Origin: Antitrichia curtipendula
Taxonomy: Eukaryota > Streptophyta > Bryopsida > Hypnales > Leucodontaceae
Length of the DNA stretch: 64,000 nucleotides
Direction of reading: 5' to 3'
Assembly: GCA_951230915.1 (NCBI GenBank)
Contig: OX579639.1
Location: 24,676,001-24,740,000 of the forward strand
The translations under genes and the position numbers were made by a program. The notes beneath the pieces are model-generated. The model did not search any database and was not told where the DNA came from. It saw only the letters and a list, made by a program, of their open reading frames with translations. Position 1 is the first letter of the stretch. Each line of letters opens with the position of its first letter. This document shows positions 23,389-34,118 of this stretch, piece after piece.

Positions 23389-25974
23389 ATGACAACGGAA
23401 GGTACGAGCAAGGGTACTGTAGCGATGACTTCAAGAGGTGGCAAGAGCGCGAAGACAAAATCAAAGGGGACTGCCCACGAGCTTCACTGGGACATTTTAG
23501 ATGATCCAAATATCAAAGCGGAGAGCGAATGGGAGAAGGAGGAAGAAACTTATTGGACCTCCAAAATCTGCAAAAGATATGTGAAAATGTATCACATCGA
23601 CAAGTTGTGGCCTCGTGAGTTCCACATTATTCACACACGAGGGTTCTGTTGCAGGCCATCAAATTGCAAGGATGGACATTTTGTCCATCGATCACTTGAG
23701 GTTTGGCGGGCCCTCTTCGGGGACAAATCAATGAGTAAGGGTCTCATAAACTACAGCGTGGCCTCTATGGCGTATGCTGAGCTCATATTGGCTCGGAAGG
23801 TGGACTGGAGCACATATCCAACGACAACTACAGCTCCGCTTTTGCTTACAAAAGGGCAAAAAGATATTCCCGATTTGTATGATCTAAAGGCAAGTCCAAG
23901 TGAGGCACCAAAATCACAGAAGCGACAAAAACATGCTTCAATGCAGGTTAAAAAAGAGATCATGGAGGGGGGAAATATTGGAGTACATTTGGATTCTACG
24001 AAGATTCCAACTACAATGTCAAATGCCACGGTGGAAGGTGTTGACGGAGAGGTGTTTTCAACTTCTCGGGCGGATTGGATATGCACACGCAATTTTACAT
24101 CCGTGGGTGAACAAAGTGGTGCTTCAAGCATGCGGCCCGTGAAGGAGGAACCGGTGACCCCGTCTGCACCACAAAAACATCGGGAAGAGGTTCGTCCCGA
24201 ACAAATGGCAAGGGCCATTGCATCAATTGATAATATCATAGCGAGCGATGCTACGAATTTTATGACACAAGTACCTTGCAATCAAGACTTGCCAACCACA
24301 CCGAGCCCCGTATTGGGCCCCGTATCAAGCCCCATGTTGGGTCCCGTATCGAGCCCAAGAGTTGAAGGGCAGATGTTGCCAAAAAATGGAAAGCAACTCG
24401 ATGGCATGGCGCAAAATGTGTCCATTGATGACAACCCATTGGATAAGAGCTATCTGCATTTGTCAACTCAAAATACGGCACAATTGGAGGATCTTCGTCA
24501 TTTGCCAATGGCGAGGGAATTGGAAAGCTTGTTGGAAGCTTCTTATTTGTTTAGGGCACATCAACAAGACATCTCCCTTCAACCAAAGCAAGTAATCAAG
24601 ACAAATGAGGCCGGTCCTAGTAACCCCACAAACAAGGCGGGCTTAACTGAAACCGCAAACGAGGCCGGACCGAGTAATCCCTTCGCTGAATACAGTGATC
24701 AATGGCCCAATTTTGTGATCACCTCAAAAAGATTGTCGATTACAGCTCAATTTGTAGCTAGCATTGCCCCCAAACTTATGGAAGTTGCTCAGATATTCAC
24801 CAAATCCGGGCCCGAGTTGGTGGAAGGTGCCTTGTCGTTTTGGAATTCCGTCACGTCTATGAAACCATTATTGGAGGAGCGGGTCGAAAATAATCGCAAG
24901 CTGCTCATCTTCGCTGAAGAGAATGAGAAATACAAGGCTTTGAAGATAGAGCACGAGAAATTGAAAGAAGACCACAAGCAATTGAAGGATGCATTCAAAG
25001 GAGTGTGCGCTAATTATGAAAGATTTGCAAATGCACAGGATTCCCGATATGACACTCTAGTTTCTCAAAGGGAATTGATCGAGAAATTGGAGTACGAAAT
25101 TATAGCGCTCAAGCAAAAGAATTTGAAGGATGGAGGATATGTTTTTCCAAAGACCGGCGGAGCCGTGCGTATAGAAGCGGTTGAGGAAAACAACCAAAAG
25201 GAAATAATATCCGAAACCGCCATGGATAATCCTCCTCCCACATTCCAAGACATGTCCATGCAAACGGAAGGCCACGAGTTTGAAGAGGTGAAGCATGAAC
25301 TAGAGTTGGTAACTCAACAAAACGTCTATTTGGAGGCACAATATCAGAAAATGATGCAAGTAATGGAGCTAGATAAATGCTTGCCAAAGAGCAGTTCCGA
25401 CACTCGTTGGTTGACGTGGGTTCAAAAACTACAAGACAAACCGTCTGTAGTAACCCGAGCAATGAAGGGGCTTCTCAAATTAGCCATGAAGTCGAAGGAG
25501 CAATGCGATGCCATTTCCTCTGACCTCTTATCTATTAGAAGGATGTTTGAGGTACATCATTGGGGTTCAATTGACGTCACATATTGGGGGGACATGTCGG
25601 CAATGTTTGAGCGATTGAATGACGCGCAGAAGATTGCGTCAAAGTCCATGAATTGGACCTTGGAAGTAGAAGAAGGTTGGGCCCCTTACAACACGCATTC
25701 AGCGCACATCAAAGAGGCGGACAAGATAGTAGTGCATGGTGAAAGTTCAAATACGGAACTATTGGAGGGTAAATGCAGCCTTTGTCTAGATCATTTTGGT
25801 CCCGAGGGCGCCTTAATCATGGGCCAATGTCGCCACACTTACCATATCACGTGCATGGTGAAATCATCCCTTGTTCGTTCGGTTTGTCCCGAGTGTCGTT
25901 CTCCTTTGAACCCTAGGTTTTACGAAATGGTTGGGCACGAGGAGAGCATGCCCCCTAGCCACGAACACAATTGA
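23389..25974 (+). CDS. RING-H2 / coiled-coil cargo protein of the giant hAT
   Basis: 861 residues from ATG 23389. Residues ~30-145 form a domain with C61, a CC..C..HFVH segment and YAELILARKVDW, shared with the gene at 37400-38497 and the truncated copy at 59500-61145. The middle (~150-470) is low-complexity with P/S-rich GPVSSPMLGPVSSP repeats. Residues ~500-680 look like coiled coil. A C-terminal RING-H2 finger is complete: C796, C799, C814, H816, H819, C822, C833, C836. RING-H2 proteins usually act as E3 ubiquitin ligases; the target here is unknown. The stop TGA at 25972 is followed in the same frame by more coding-like sequence. A TATA box and array 1 precede it. Confidence 0.85.
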   Translation: MTTEGTSKGTVAMTSRGGKSAKTKSKGTAHELHWDILDDPNIKAESEWEKEEETYWTSKICKRYVKMYHIDKLWPREFHIIHTRGFCCRPSNCKDGHFVHRSLEVWRALFGDKSMSKGLINYSVASMAYAELILARKVDWSTYPTTTTAPLLLTKGQKDIPDLYDLKASPSEAPKSQKRQKHASMQVKKEIMEGGNIGVHLDSTKIPTTMSNATVEGVDGEVFSTSRADWICTRNFTSVGEQSGASSMRPVKEEPVTPSAPQKHREEVRPEQMARAIASIDNIIASDATNFMTQVPCNQDLPTTPSPVLGPVSSPMLGPVSSPRVEGQMLPKNGKQLDGMAQNVSIDDNPLDKSYLHLSTQNTAQLEDLRHLPMARELESLLEASYLFRAHQQDISLQPKQVIKTNEAGPSNPTNKAGLTETANEAGPSNPFAEYSDQWPNFVITSKRLSITAQFVASIAPKLMEVAQIFTKSGPELVEGALSFWNSVTSMKPLLEERVENNRKLLIFAEENEKYKALKIEHEKLKEDHKQLKDAFKGVCANYERFANAQDSRYDTLVSQRELIEKLEYEIIALKQKNLKDGGYVFPKTGGAVRIEAVEENNQKEIISETAMDNPPPTFQDMSMQTEGHEFEEVKHELELVTQQNVYLEAQYQKMMQVMELDKCLPKSSSDTRWLTWVQKLQDKPSVVTRAMKGLLKLAMKSKEQCDAISSDLLSIRRMFEVHHWGSIDVTYWGDMSAMFERLNDAQKIASKSMNWTLEVEEGWAPYNTHSAHIKEADKIVVHGESSNTELLEGKCSLCLDHFGPEGALIMGQCRHTYHITCMVKSSLVRSVCPECRSPLNPRFYEMVGHEESMPPSHEHN

Positions 25975-26061
25975 TGGACCCTTCCACTTGACCAAAAGCC
26001 ATTTCTATTCCAAAATTACATTTATTAGGGGCGACCTCTAATTTGGAATGCGGAAAAACTC

Positions 26062-26790
26062 ATGCATGATGTTTGTAAGAACTACAATGACAAATTGAAT
26101 GACTTTGACTGGATAACGCGCAATAGAGAGGTGGAGTTGCGGGCCAGGGGTATTGAAGACTTGGAGGCTCGAGAATTGTTTTGTCGTAGTATGGGGGGAC
26201 ACTAGAGCATCTCACATCAAAAGTTCTTCCGATTTCCTGAAAAGGAAGTGCGGAAAGGAGAAGATGACGTCTGGATAGAAGTGCAACCATCCCAAGAGTT
26301 CAATGAGCAGTACGGAGCATACAATCACAGCTTAATAGGGAGGGCCCTCTTCTTATCAAAATTGGAAGAAGCTGCGCAAGTTCGTGCCGTTTTTAATGTA
26401 GATGGGCTATCAAGCACAGAACATGCACTCGTGGAGGTGGCAAGTGCATTTGATAAGAGGATCACCGACATTATAACGACGTGGAGGACTTTTCTACATG
26501 GCACAGGGCAAGCGATCTCGTTGACCCCTCGAGATGATGACAAAGCGGTAAATGCTATGATAGAAAAGATTTATTCGGCTTTGAGAGTGTTAAAGGCACA
26601 AGAAGTAGATTTGTCTCCCACAAGGAAAAATAAACGGAAGATGGAAGACAAAGATGACTACTCTCCAGAAACCAAACGACAATTCATCGCCGTGGACATG
26701 GAAGTCCGATCAGGAGGGGGCACAGCCTCCGGGTCGGGTGGTCCTCAAACTCGTAGAGCAAGTCGAAGACTTAAGGAACAAGAGGGTTAG
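26062..26790 (+). pseudogene. Downstream in-frame extension of the RING gene, basic tail
   Basis: This frame is the same as that of the RING gene and separated from it by TGA 25972, TAG 26026 and, internally, TAG 26203. The 26062-26205 part has a charged, helical look. The 26248-26790 part (no ATG at its start) ends in KRKMEDK and TRRASRRLKEQEG, resembling nuclear-localisation stretches. It may be the decayed C-terminal half of a longer protein, a separate 3' exon, or a leftover gene. I recognise no domain. Confidence 0.45.
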
Positions 26791-27237
26791 AGGGTGCCTC
26801 TCATATTTCCGCAAACGGTAGCGATGATACAAAATAGTGTTTGTATTAGGGGGTTAACCAATGAAATTTATTTTGTACTTATTTGAATCTCATGAGGATT
26901 CAATATTAGTAATGCACAACACTCATGGTATGTCATGAGTTGCTTTTAATTAATGTATAAATATTTATGCAATACAAATATGTTTGGATTTGTTTTTTCA
27001 TAATGGTAAATTTTGCCTTCTTTATTTGTCAAATATGTTTCTTTTGCGTACCTATTGCAGAAGATCATACCTATTGTACATTTGTACAAAATCATTTCAA
27101 GTTATTGTTATGTTATCTTCTATAATCCCATGCCTACAAATCACCCATTTTCATTTGCACATACATTTCTATTCGCGTAATCCACTTGTCCGCCTGTCTA
27201 CACACTTCAAACATCTTACCGAAATTGTAAGAACCGC
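26791..27237. other. AT-rich intergenic region inside the giant hAT
   Basis: No gene. It probably holds the 3' end of the RING transcript. AATAAA-like AT-rich words are frequent but none is decisive. Confidence 0.4.
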
Positions 27238-27405
27238 CTGTCCGCCCAACAGGTTTTAGGTCGGCCCGTCCGCGGTCCGCCGTCCACTGAATCGACGGTC
27301 CAGATTTCCGTCCGCTCGTCGGCTCGTCGGCTGATCCGATGGCTTAGATTCCCGTCCGCTGATCCGACGGCTTTAGTCCGCCGTCCGCCGTCCGTGTGAC
27401 CGTTG
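27238..27405 (+). promoter_or_regulatory. GTCCG/CGGAC array 2 (upstream of the transposase)
   Basis: A compact GC-rich block of GTCCG, CCGTCCG and TCCGACGG words upstream of the transposase TATA box, mostly in one orientation. It breaks sharply into AT-rich DNA on both sides. Confidence 0.7.
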
Positions 27406-27456
27406 TGGGAGGATTTTTTTTTTTCCCATATTCAACGGTCACATACAGATGAAGAC

Positions 27457-27463
27457 TATAAGA
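27457..27463 (+). promoter_or_regulatory. Probable TATA box of the hAT transposase
   Basis: ACTATAAGAG, ~230 bp upstream of ATG 27691 and ~50 bp downstream of array 2. An ATTTAG dinucleotide-AG acceptor-like site at ~27658 could end a leader intron. Confidence 0.5.
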
Positions 27464-27690
27464 GTCCTGAAATTGACATTTGCAAACACTCCTAAGAAAC
27501 TGAACGTTAAGATTTCCAAGGGCTAGAAGCTGCAATTTTTTGTGTCCCTTGCTTGGTAATGCATAGTTCAGTGGAAAGGGGGGCCTTGTTTTCCAAGGCT
27601 TTGTGCATAAACATTTGAACGATTTTACCCAATTGTTATCATTACGTTTTGAATTTAGGGTTTCAATACACAGAGCCTAAAACAGCCACC

Positions 27691-30060
27691 ATGACCAAGG
27701 ATTGGTCTTCTTGGTACGAAACCCTATCAAATGGAAAAGTACAATGCCAGGCTTGCAAATTGGTATTTGCCAAGAAGCCGGTCCGTATGTTTAGTCATTT
27801 GGGATATGCAGGCACATCAGGGAGTCGTGACAAAGGAATCAGCCTTTGTACTCAAATGACATCTGAAGTTCGAGATCTATTTGTTCGTTGCAATGGAGTG
27901 ATTCCACAAAGAGGTACTCCACACAATGTGGATGGCAACGACACACCTATGCCTATGGTTGTTCGTGCTATGTCAAATGCGAGAGACACTGTAAACTCTA
28001 CTGAAGAAGTCTCATGCACGGCACCAGAGGAATATATTGGTGGTTCTTCCCAAGGAAATCCAAGTACACAAGCATCAGGTGGACGTGGAACTCAGCGGAC
28101 ATCAAGCAGTAGGCCTCAAAGACAGAGTAGGCTAGTAGAGGGATTCGACGAAGCAAATAAACGCATTTTGAATGCAATGTGGGCCAATTTCTTTTATGCG
28201 GCAAATATACCATTTGCTGTAGCCCGAAATCCAGCCTTCAAAGAAGCAGTAAAGAAAACGGCGGAGTTTCACCAACCTTATAGCCCACCATCATACCATG
28301 ATCTACGTCATAAATTGCTTGACCAAGCTAAAGTAGACTTAGAGGTCAATCTCCGTAAGCGGACAGAAACCAGTATCAGGAAGTTTGGAGCCACATTGTC
28401 TATTGATGGGTGGACCTCGGTTTCGAATCGGCCATTGATAAATGCCATGCTTGTGTCATCCGCGGGTGAGCAATTCCTAGGATCGGTGGATACAACTGGA
28501 AAAACGAAAGATGCTCCATATTTGGCCTCTATATTAGAGAGTTTTATAGAACAAGTGGGCCCTGCAAACGTAGTGCAGGTGAGTACAGATAATGCGGATG
28601 TAAATCCAGCAGCATGGAGTTTGGTATCTACTACCTATCCCCACATTTTTTTCCAAGGTTGCGTGGTGCATGCCTTGAATTTGTTGCTAAAAGATTGGGC
28701 AAACGAACAATGGATTGATGACGTCGTGAAAGATTCCCAAAAGATAGTCAAATTCTTCAAGAAGAGGCACATGCCGCTTGCGATACTTCGGAAATATTCG
28801 ACGCAGTACAACTTGTTGTTGGCGGTGGAAACAAGATTTGCCTCGAATTACAACATGGTTGCATGTATGCTCAAGGTGAAAGCACAATTGCAACAATCTG
28901 TGATGGACCCGCAATGGGAAGAATATGCTAGAAAGCACTCGCGAAAATCCAAAACTCGTTTAGAATCCGAACGGGTGAAGAAGACCATTCTAAGTGGGCA
29001 TTTTTGGCATCGTTGTCAAAATTTTGAAGATGTGACAGCTCCAATTGTCAGTGCTCTTCGTGATTTGGATGCGAAGACACCATGCATGGGCAAGGTGTTA
29101 TATATTATGAGGAAACTAGAGAAGCACGTCCTCACTTTAGACAAAGAGCCTTTTTGTTTGGCTTTGGATAAAGCCATCCCGTTGGTGAAGGCGTTCTACG
29201 AACGACGTGATATGGTGAAGACCGATTTACATTATGCAGGAGCACTTTTGAATCCCTACCTTCTTGAAGACAAAGAACTAGCCGACGACACCGATGCCAT
29301 GGCTGCATGCAAGCGTGTTTTGATGCAAATATGTACACCTTCAGAGTATGCAAAGGTGGTGAAGGAATTTGTAGCCTTCCGCCATAGGGAACCTCCATTC
29401 CACAACATGTTGGATCCGGGTGAACAACAATTGTCAGCGCATGCTTGGTGGGATTTTGAGGGCGCGTGCGGGAAGCTCATTGCTCCAATGGCCAAGAGGA
29501 TTTGGGCCCAACCGGTATCATCGTCTTCATGTGAACGAAATTGGAGTAGCTACTCTTTTGTTCACAACAAATATCGGAACAAGTTGAAGCCACAAAGAGC
29601 ACAGGATTTGGTATATGTGTATACCAATTCCAAAGTCCTCGGTGCATCAAAGCAAAATGACGAGAAGAAGTGGTACGATGAGAACCTCGAGTCGGAGGAT
29701 TCGGCCTTGTCTTCATCGAAAGACGAGGGTGGTGAATCCGGTGAAGAAGTTGATCCCCTCATGGACGATGAAGATGACCACGGCATCCGCAATTTCGATG
29801 ATGAACCGCTTCGAAGCCCACCTCATTATGATGCAGACATCGGAGATCATTGTGAAGACCCTTACAAGTTTCCGTTGGATGAGGACGACTGTGAATATGA
29901 CGAAGGTGGACCTTCCATAACTAAATACTTAGATGGAACCGGATTGTTGCGTAGTGAAAACATTCTAGCAAATAGGGAAAATACTCATGCGAAGGTAGCG
30001 GAGGAAGATGAGGAAATGGTTATAGGTGATGAAACTCCCCAAATGGATGAAGTGATTTGA
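27691..30060 (+). CDS. hAT-family transposase (BED finger, DUF659, hATC)
   Basis: 789 residues from ATG 27691, which has the strong context GCCACCATG. It would cut out and reinsert the element by recognising its ends. N-terminal BED-type finger: C19-x2-C22, H36, C53. The DUF659 region carries the first two catalytic Asp residues in SIDGWT (D239) and STDNAD (D300). The hATC dimerisation region has SSSSCERNWS with E615, the expected third acidic residue, followed by the KLKPQRAQDLVYVY segment. The tail is strongly acidic. The length is normal for plant hAT transposases and all catalytic motifs are intact. The frame stays open after the TGA at 30058-30060. Confidence 0.95.
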   Translation: MTKDWSSWYETLSNGKVQCQACKLVFAKKPVRMFSHLGYAGTSGSRDKGISLCTQMTSEVRDLFVRCNGVIPQRGTPHNVDGNDTPMPMVVRAMSNARDTVNSTEEVSCTAPEEYIGGSSQGNPSTQASGGRGTQRTSSSRPQRQSRLVEGFDEANKRILNAMWANFFYAANIPFAVARNPAFKEAVKKTAEFHQPYSPPSYHDLRHKLLDQAKVDLEVNLRKRTETSIRKFGATLSIDGWTSVSNRPLINAMLVSSAGEQFLGSVDTTGKTKDAPYLASILESFIEQVGPANVVQVSTDNADVNPAAWSLVSTTYPHIFFQGCVVHALNLLLKDWANEQWIDDVVKDSQKIVKFFKKRHMPLAILRKYSTQYNLLLAVETRFASNYNMVACMLKVKAQLQQSVMDPQWEEYARKHSRKSKTRLESERVKKTILSGHFWHRCQNFEDVTAPIVSALRDLDAKTPCMGKVLYIMRKLEKHVLTLDKEPFCLALDKAIPLVKAFYERRDMVKTDLHYAGALLNPYLLEDKELADDTDAMAACKRVLMQICTPSEYAKVVKEFVAFRHREPPFHNMLDPGEQQLSAHAWWDFEGACGKLIAPMAKRIWAQPVSSSSCERNWSSYSFVHNKYRNKLKPQRAQDLVYVYTNSKVLGASKQNDEKKWYDENLESEDSALSSSKDEGGESGEEVDPLMDDEDDHGIRNFDDEPLRSPPHYDADIGDHCEDPYKFPLDEDDCEYDEGGPSITKYLDGTGLLRSENILANRENTHAKVAEEDEEMVIGDETPQMDEVI

Positions 30061-30078
30061 ATTCCCGAGTGTCCATCC

Positions 30079-31008
30079 ATGAAAACGGTAGGAGCGGAAG
30101 AAAATGATCAACACGAAGACATGAGAGAGTGTGGGGTGAAGTCCCACACAAATGTGATCAACCAAAATATTGAATTACCAAGGGCATTGACAAGTGAAAC
30201 TATTGGACTTTTTGGCATTCAAAATGCCCAAGCACCTCGAATAGAGGGAAGTCAAGATCCATGTATATTGGAGTCCGTGTGCCCAATGCCACACCGCAAC
30301 GCCAAAGACATGAAGCACCTTGTGCGAGATCCTCAATTACCATCACGTAGCGGTCCTCGACATGCACTATATACAAGCGGTAGCACGACTTTGAATGGTC
30401 CTGGAGACTCACGGTTCAAAGAACAACATTTGAGCAATTTGAAGGAATTGCATATTGGAGCCAATCCCAATCCATCCGTTTCATCAGACAACAATGATGT
30501 GCAAACATTGGAGTCTATGTTTCGTCGATTTTCTAGCCATGCAAAGCATTCTCGAATCGAATTTTCAAACCCTACAGTGGAAGCTTTGTCCGTAGAGAAG
30601 ACAAACATTCCAGGAGGTTTGGAAGCACGTCCACCCGCGGTGAAGGAGTCTAAAAAAGCTAAGAGGAAAAGAATAATGGAGCCTTTTGCAATCTCTCCAT
30701 TGAGAAAACAAAATGTAGGTAGAACCCCCCTTGATGCAAGTCTGCCTCTAACCAAGCGAAAGGTGAAACCAATCCACGATCTTAAGGGAGGTATTGGAAA
30801 GTCTCTACTAAAAGTCAAAAGGGATCATAAGTTAGGTAGACCAGTGAGATCAAGCACATCGAAACAAGTACAAGAAGAAGGAGGGAAGATTGTACAATCT
30901 TCATCAGATAGTATGCAAAATTCATCCAGTGACGATGATTCCGGATGGGATACAACAGGTCATAGTAGTGGGGTTGAAGTCAAAGGAGATAGTGACTATC
31001 AACCATAG
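30079..31008 (+). CDS. Basic AT-hook-like protein directly downstream of the transposase
   Basis: 309 residues from ATG 30079, in the same frame as the transposase and separated from it by one TGA and six codons. There is no clear domain. The C-terminal half is rich in Lys/Arg and Ser, with KKAKRKR, TKRKVKP and KLGRPVR; the last resembles an AT-hook core (GRP), so nuclear DNA binding is plausible. It may be the C-terminal extension of a longer transposase cut off by a stop mutation, a readthrough product, or a second cistron. The tail is Ser/Asp-rich. Confidence 0.55.
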   Translation: MKTVGAEENDQHEDMRECGVKSHTNVINQNIELPRALTSETIGLFGIQNAQAPRIEGSQDPCILESVCPMPHRNAKDMKHLVRDPQLPSRSGPRHALYTSGSTTLNGPGDSRFKEQHLSNLKELHIGANPNPSVSSDNNDVQTLESMFRRFSSHAKHSRIEFSNPTVEALSVEKTNIPGGLEARPPAVKESKKAKRKRIMEPFAISPLRKQNVGRTPLDASLPLTKRKVKPIHDLKGGIGKSLLKVKRDHKLGRPVRSSTSKQVQEEGGKIVQSSSDSMQNSSSDDDSGWDTTGHSSGVEVKGDSDYQP

Positions 31009-31177
31009 TTTATAAAGATTGAGAAGATGTAAACTTGGGTGTTTAGTTTTTTACCCTAAACACATTATGTTATGACAATTCATTGTTTGAACTTTAAGTT
31101 TGTAATACAAATTTGCTCATTCATATTGTGCACACCATCAAAATTTTTTTTTTCAAATACCTTAAAACTAGCGAAGA

Positions 31178-31470
31178 CCGTCTGTCCGCCCGTCCGCTCG
31201 TCCGCCTCGTGGCCCGTCCGCGCCTTGGTCACTTCCGTCCGATGGGCGGACGGTCCGACCGCCTGTCCGCCTGGTCTCCCGTCCGCGCCTTGATCACCTC
31301 CGTCCGACGGGCGGACGGTCCGACCGCCTGTCCGCCTGGTGTCCCGTCCGCGCCTTGGTCACCTCCGTCCGACGGGCGAAAGGTCCGACCGCCTATCCGC
31401 CTGGTCTCCCGTCCGCGCCTTGATCACCTCCGTCCGACGGGCGGACGGTCCGACCGCCCATCGGACCATA
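31178..31470. promoter_or_regulatory. GTCCG/CGGAC array 3 (internal, no obvious promoter)
   Basis: About four imperfect ~65-bp tandem units, each with GTCCGACGGGCGGACGGTCC and GTCCGCCTGG. It is the only one of the five arrays without a TATA box and gene start downstream, lying 3' of the transposase region. A role as a transposase-binding or boundary element is only an inference. Tandem growth of the unit explains the overlapping frames here. Confidence 0.65.
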
Positions 31471-31499
31471 GCAGTGCATGTTTTTTTCTCATTTAGTGC

Positions 31500-33687
31500 A
31501 GCATAGGATTCCTGAAATGGCCAGGTCATCTCCAAAGAGTGTGCCTTCATGACAACAAGCATCCAATGTGAATACTTCAAAGACATTGAACTCCTCATGG
31601 CACCGACATCAAACTTCATTCTTCAATGTGCACATCATATTTTTAGGTGCAATCTTGAAATTAAACATCTCAATGATATTTTGAAATGACCATCTTGAAA
31701 GATCAAAATGAAATGCTACTTATAGTTCTAAATTTTTTTTTCTAAATTTTTGATGATAGATCGTAGATTTAATTATATTCAAAAATTTATTTGGATTTTA
31801 ATCATATATTACTATATATTGTAAGACATCCCAATTTTAAAATAATTGTTTTTATGAAGAAATTTGTCGAAGTAAGCCAAATCCGACTTAATGTCATGAA
31901 ACTAGAAACAATTGCTATGTACTTATATAATACTATTGCATCAAAGTCACGATCTTCTAAGATATTTGTATGCAAAGTTCTAATATAGGATTTAGGATTT
32001 AGGATTGCGGGTTCATGTCATTCATATAAATGTTGTCCAAATTAGAAGTGTATTTTGAAAATGGATGTGTGATAATATTTTGATGTAATATTAAAAAATC
32101 ATTTTGGTCATGATAGTATAGATTGATACCTAATTAGTAATTACCTACTTATAAGAAATTGCCCCATTCAATGTCAAATAATGTTGTCAAAAATCATTTG
32201 GAGTTATATAACTTATATGTTGCGGACTTGCGGTCTTGCGGAGTGCGGATTATGAAGTTAGAAAAAGCATATAGAGTTGTCTTATGTCTCTAGAATTCAA
32301 AGTTCTTTATTCAAAATTGATATCAAAGAATATTAATTGTCTATTAGAATATTTTTTTCATTGGGATTAACAATTCTTCAATTCTTCCAAAAGTTATTAG
32401 CGTATTATTTTTCATTTAATAGTGCATCAATTTCTACTTCACAAATTTAAAAAAATGAATGTATAGTTCTTTTGAGTTTAACCTCTAATTCTCTAAAGTC
32501 CCATTGTCCCATCGGGGGACAAAATGGATGTAAGATTTTTAGGCAGGCTCCTATGGCCTCAATATTTTTTGTAAATTTCTGAGTTTTTTTGGTATCTTTT
32601 AGAATAAATAACTTGAAGTATTCATTTTTGAATTGAATTCTAAGAGTTAAAATAAAATAAAAAAATTCATGAGGTCTACATTCCTTGCTAGAATAATCTC
32701 AGAGTGGAAATTAGTATATTTCGATTCTATCTTACTATCTTAGAGCTATTAATGATTTAATTTTTCCTTCGATCTTGAATCTACTTCTACCTAACAATTT
32801 TTTAATGAGTGAAAACTAAGTGTTTCTTTTTTAAAATCTTTTTTTTAGATTCTCAACTCAATTGTTTATCATATAAAATTAGACATTCACCATCACTAGA
32901 GTAGCCTTTTTTAGTTAAAAAGGTTCATCGCAAAAAAATGTAGTTAAGCAAGGTGCCAAGGTGCCTAAAAAATAGCGGTTAAACATTTCACATTTAATCA
33001 TTTATTCATAACTCAATTGCCTAAATTTTGGCTAAAATGCACAAGGTGAAAGACGTACGTGAATATTCCTCAAAGGGTTGAATGACCAAACATCCCAATT
33101 TAGAAAAGCTAGAGAAGTAAACATTTAATTTTTAAATTCCATGCACAATTGCACATTGGTGAATTCTTTGAGGTATAAATTCATGCAACTAATGTGGGAC
33201 AATGGTGTTGATAAAGTTACATAAAATGTCTATTGTTGAATTTGTTTAACAAAATATATTCACATAAGAAATTAAAAAATTGACTTCAAAGCTTTATTTG
33301 CGAACTTGTGCGTGCTATGAATTCAAGAAACACCTAAACCCAATCAAGAATCCTCAAGTTAAGTTCTTAATTGAAGATGGTCCATATATTTCTTGAGGAA
33401 CTTAATTTGCATTTGTTTTCATATTTTTAATTAGTTATGATTTCTTACATTTGTAACTTTAGAGTACAATTTAGGATTTAGGTTTTAGGGTATAGGATTT
33501 AGGGTATAGGGTTTAGGATGTAGGACTTAGTGTATAAAATTGAAGATCTTTGCATTAAAAAACGCTGGAGTTCTATTTAATGATTCAAGTTCTTTAAGTA
33601 AGAAAGTGAATGTCGATGAGATTTTTGTCTTTCCCATCCTTGTCATTATTTGCTAGTCGAGGTCGTTTTAGGAGTCAGATGATGCAG
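31500..33687. other. AT-rich non-coding region inside the giant hAT
   Basis: No supportable gene in 2.2 kb. It contains short TTTAGGATTTAGG-type words at 31986-32005 and a longer telomere-like run at 33466-33530. Confidence 0.55.
33466..33530 (+). repeat. Degenerate telomere-like TTTAGGG run
   Basis: About nine imperfect TTTAGGA/TTTAGGG/TATAGGG units in a row, near the plant telomere motif. It lies within the giant hAT, so it may have been acquired by end-joining or repair inside the element. Confidence 0.6.
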
Positions 33688-34118
33688 CCGTCCGCCTGGT
33701 CGAACGACCTCGAAAAATCTCTCAATTTGATCTCCACTTGAGAGGGGCTGTCCGATCAGGCGGATTGCCCAGGTCGGACGGCAGCCGTCCGATACATCGG
33801 GGCCGTCCGATGAGTCGGACGGGCGGCGTCCGCCTGATCGGACGGTCCTTACGAGGCGGACGACTGTCCGTCCGCGTCGTCTCGTCCGCCCGATCAGGCG
33901 GACGGGCGAGGCGTCCGCCTTCGATTTTAGGGTCGGACGGCCCAGAGCGGACGGCGGCCGTCCGATTCACCGGGGCCGTCCGATGTGTCGGACGGGTGGC
34001 GTCCGCCTGATCGGACGGTCCTGACAAGGCGGACGATGATCCGTCCGCCTCGTCGGGTCCGTCCGATCAGGCGGACGGTCGAGGCGTCCGCCTTGCATAA
34101 AAGAGTCGGACGGCCCGT
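33688..34118 (+). promoter_or_regulatory. GTCCG/CGGAC array 4 (upstream of kinase cargo genes)
   Basis: The densest array. Many exact dyads GTCCG-N6-CGGAC with N6 such as ATGAGT, CCTGAT, ATCAGG and ATGTGT. It ends at a TATA-like CATAAAAG (34096) upstream of the 34342 start. Parts are tandemly duplicated: the 33800-33870 and 33970-34040 blocks match. Confidence 0.75.
34096..34103 (+). promoter_or_regulatory. TATA-like box for the kinase cargo transcript
   Basis: GCATAAAAGAG at the downstream end of array 4, ~245 bp before ATG 34342, mirroring the arrangement at 23231. Confidence 0.55.

Noticed and set aside
33722..34027. Frames on both strands over GTCCG array 4
   Set aside because: Same repeat artefact; both strands are open and the composition follows the pentamer.
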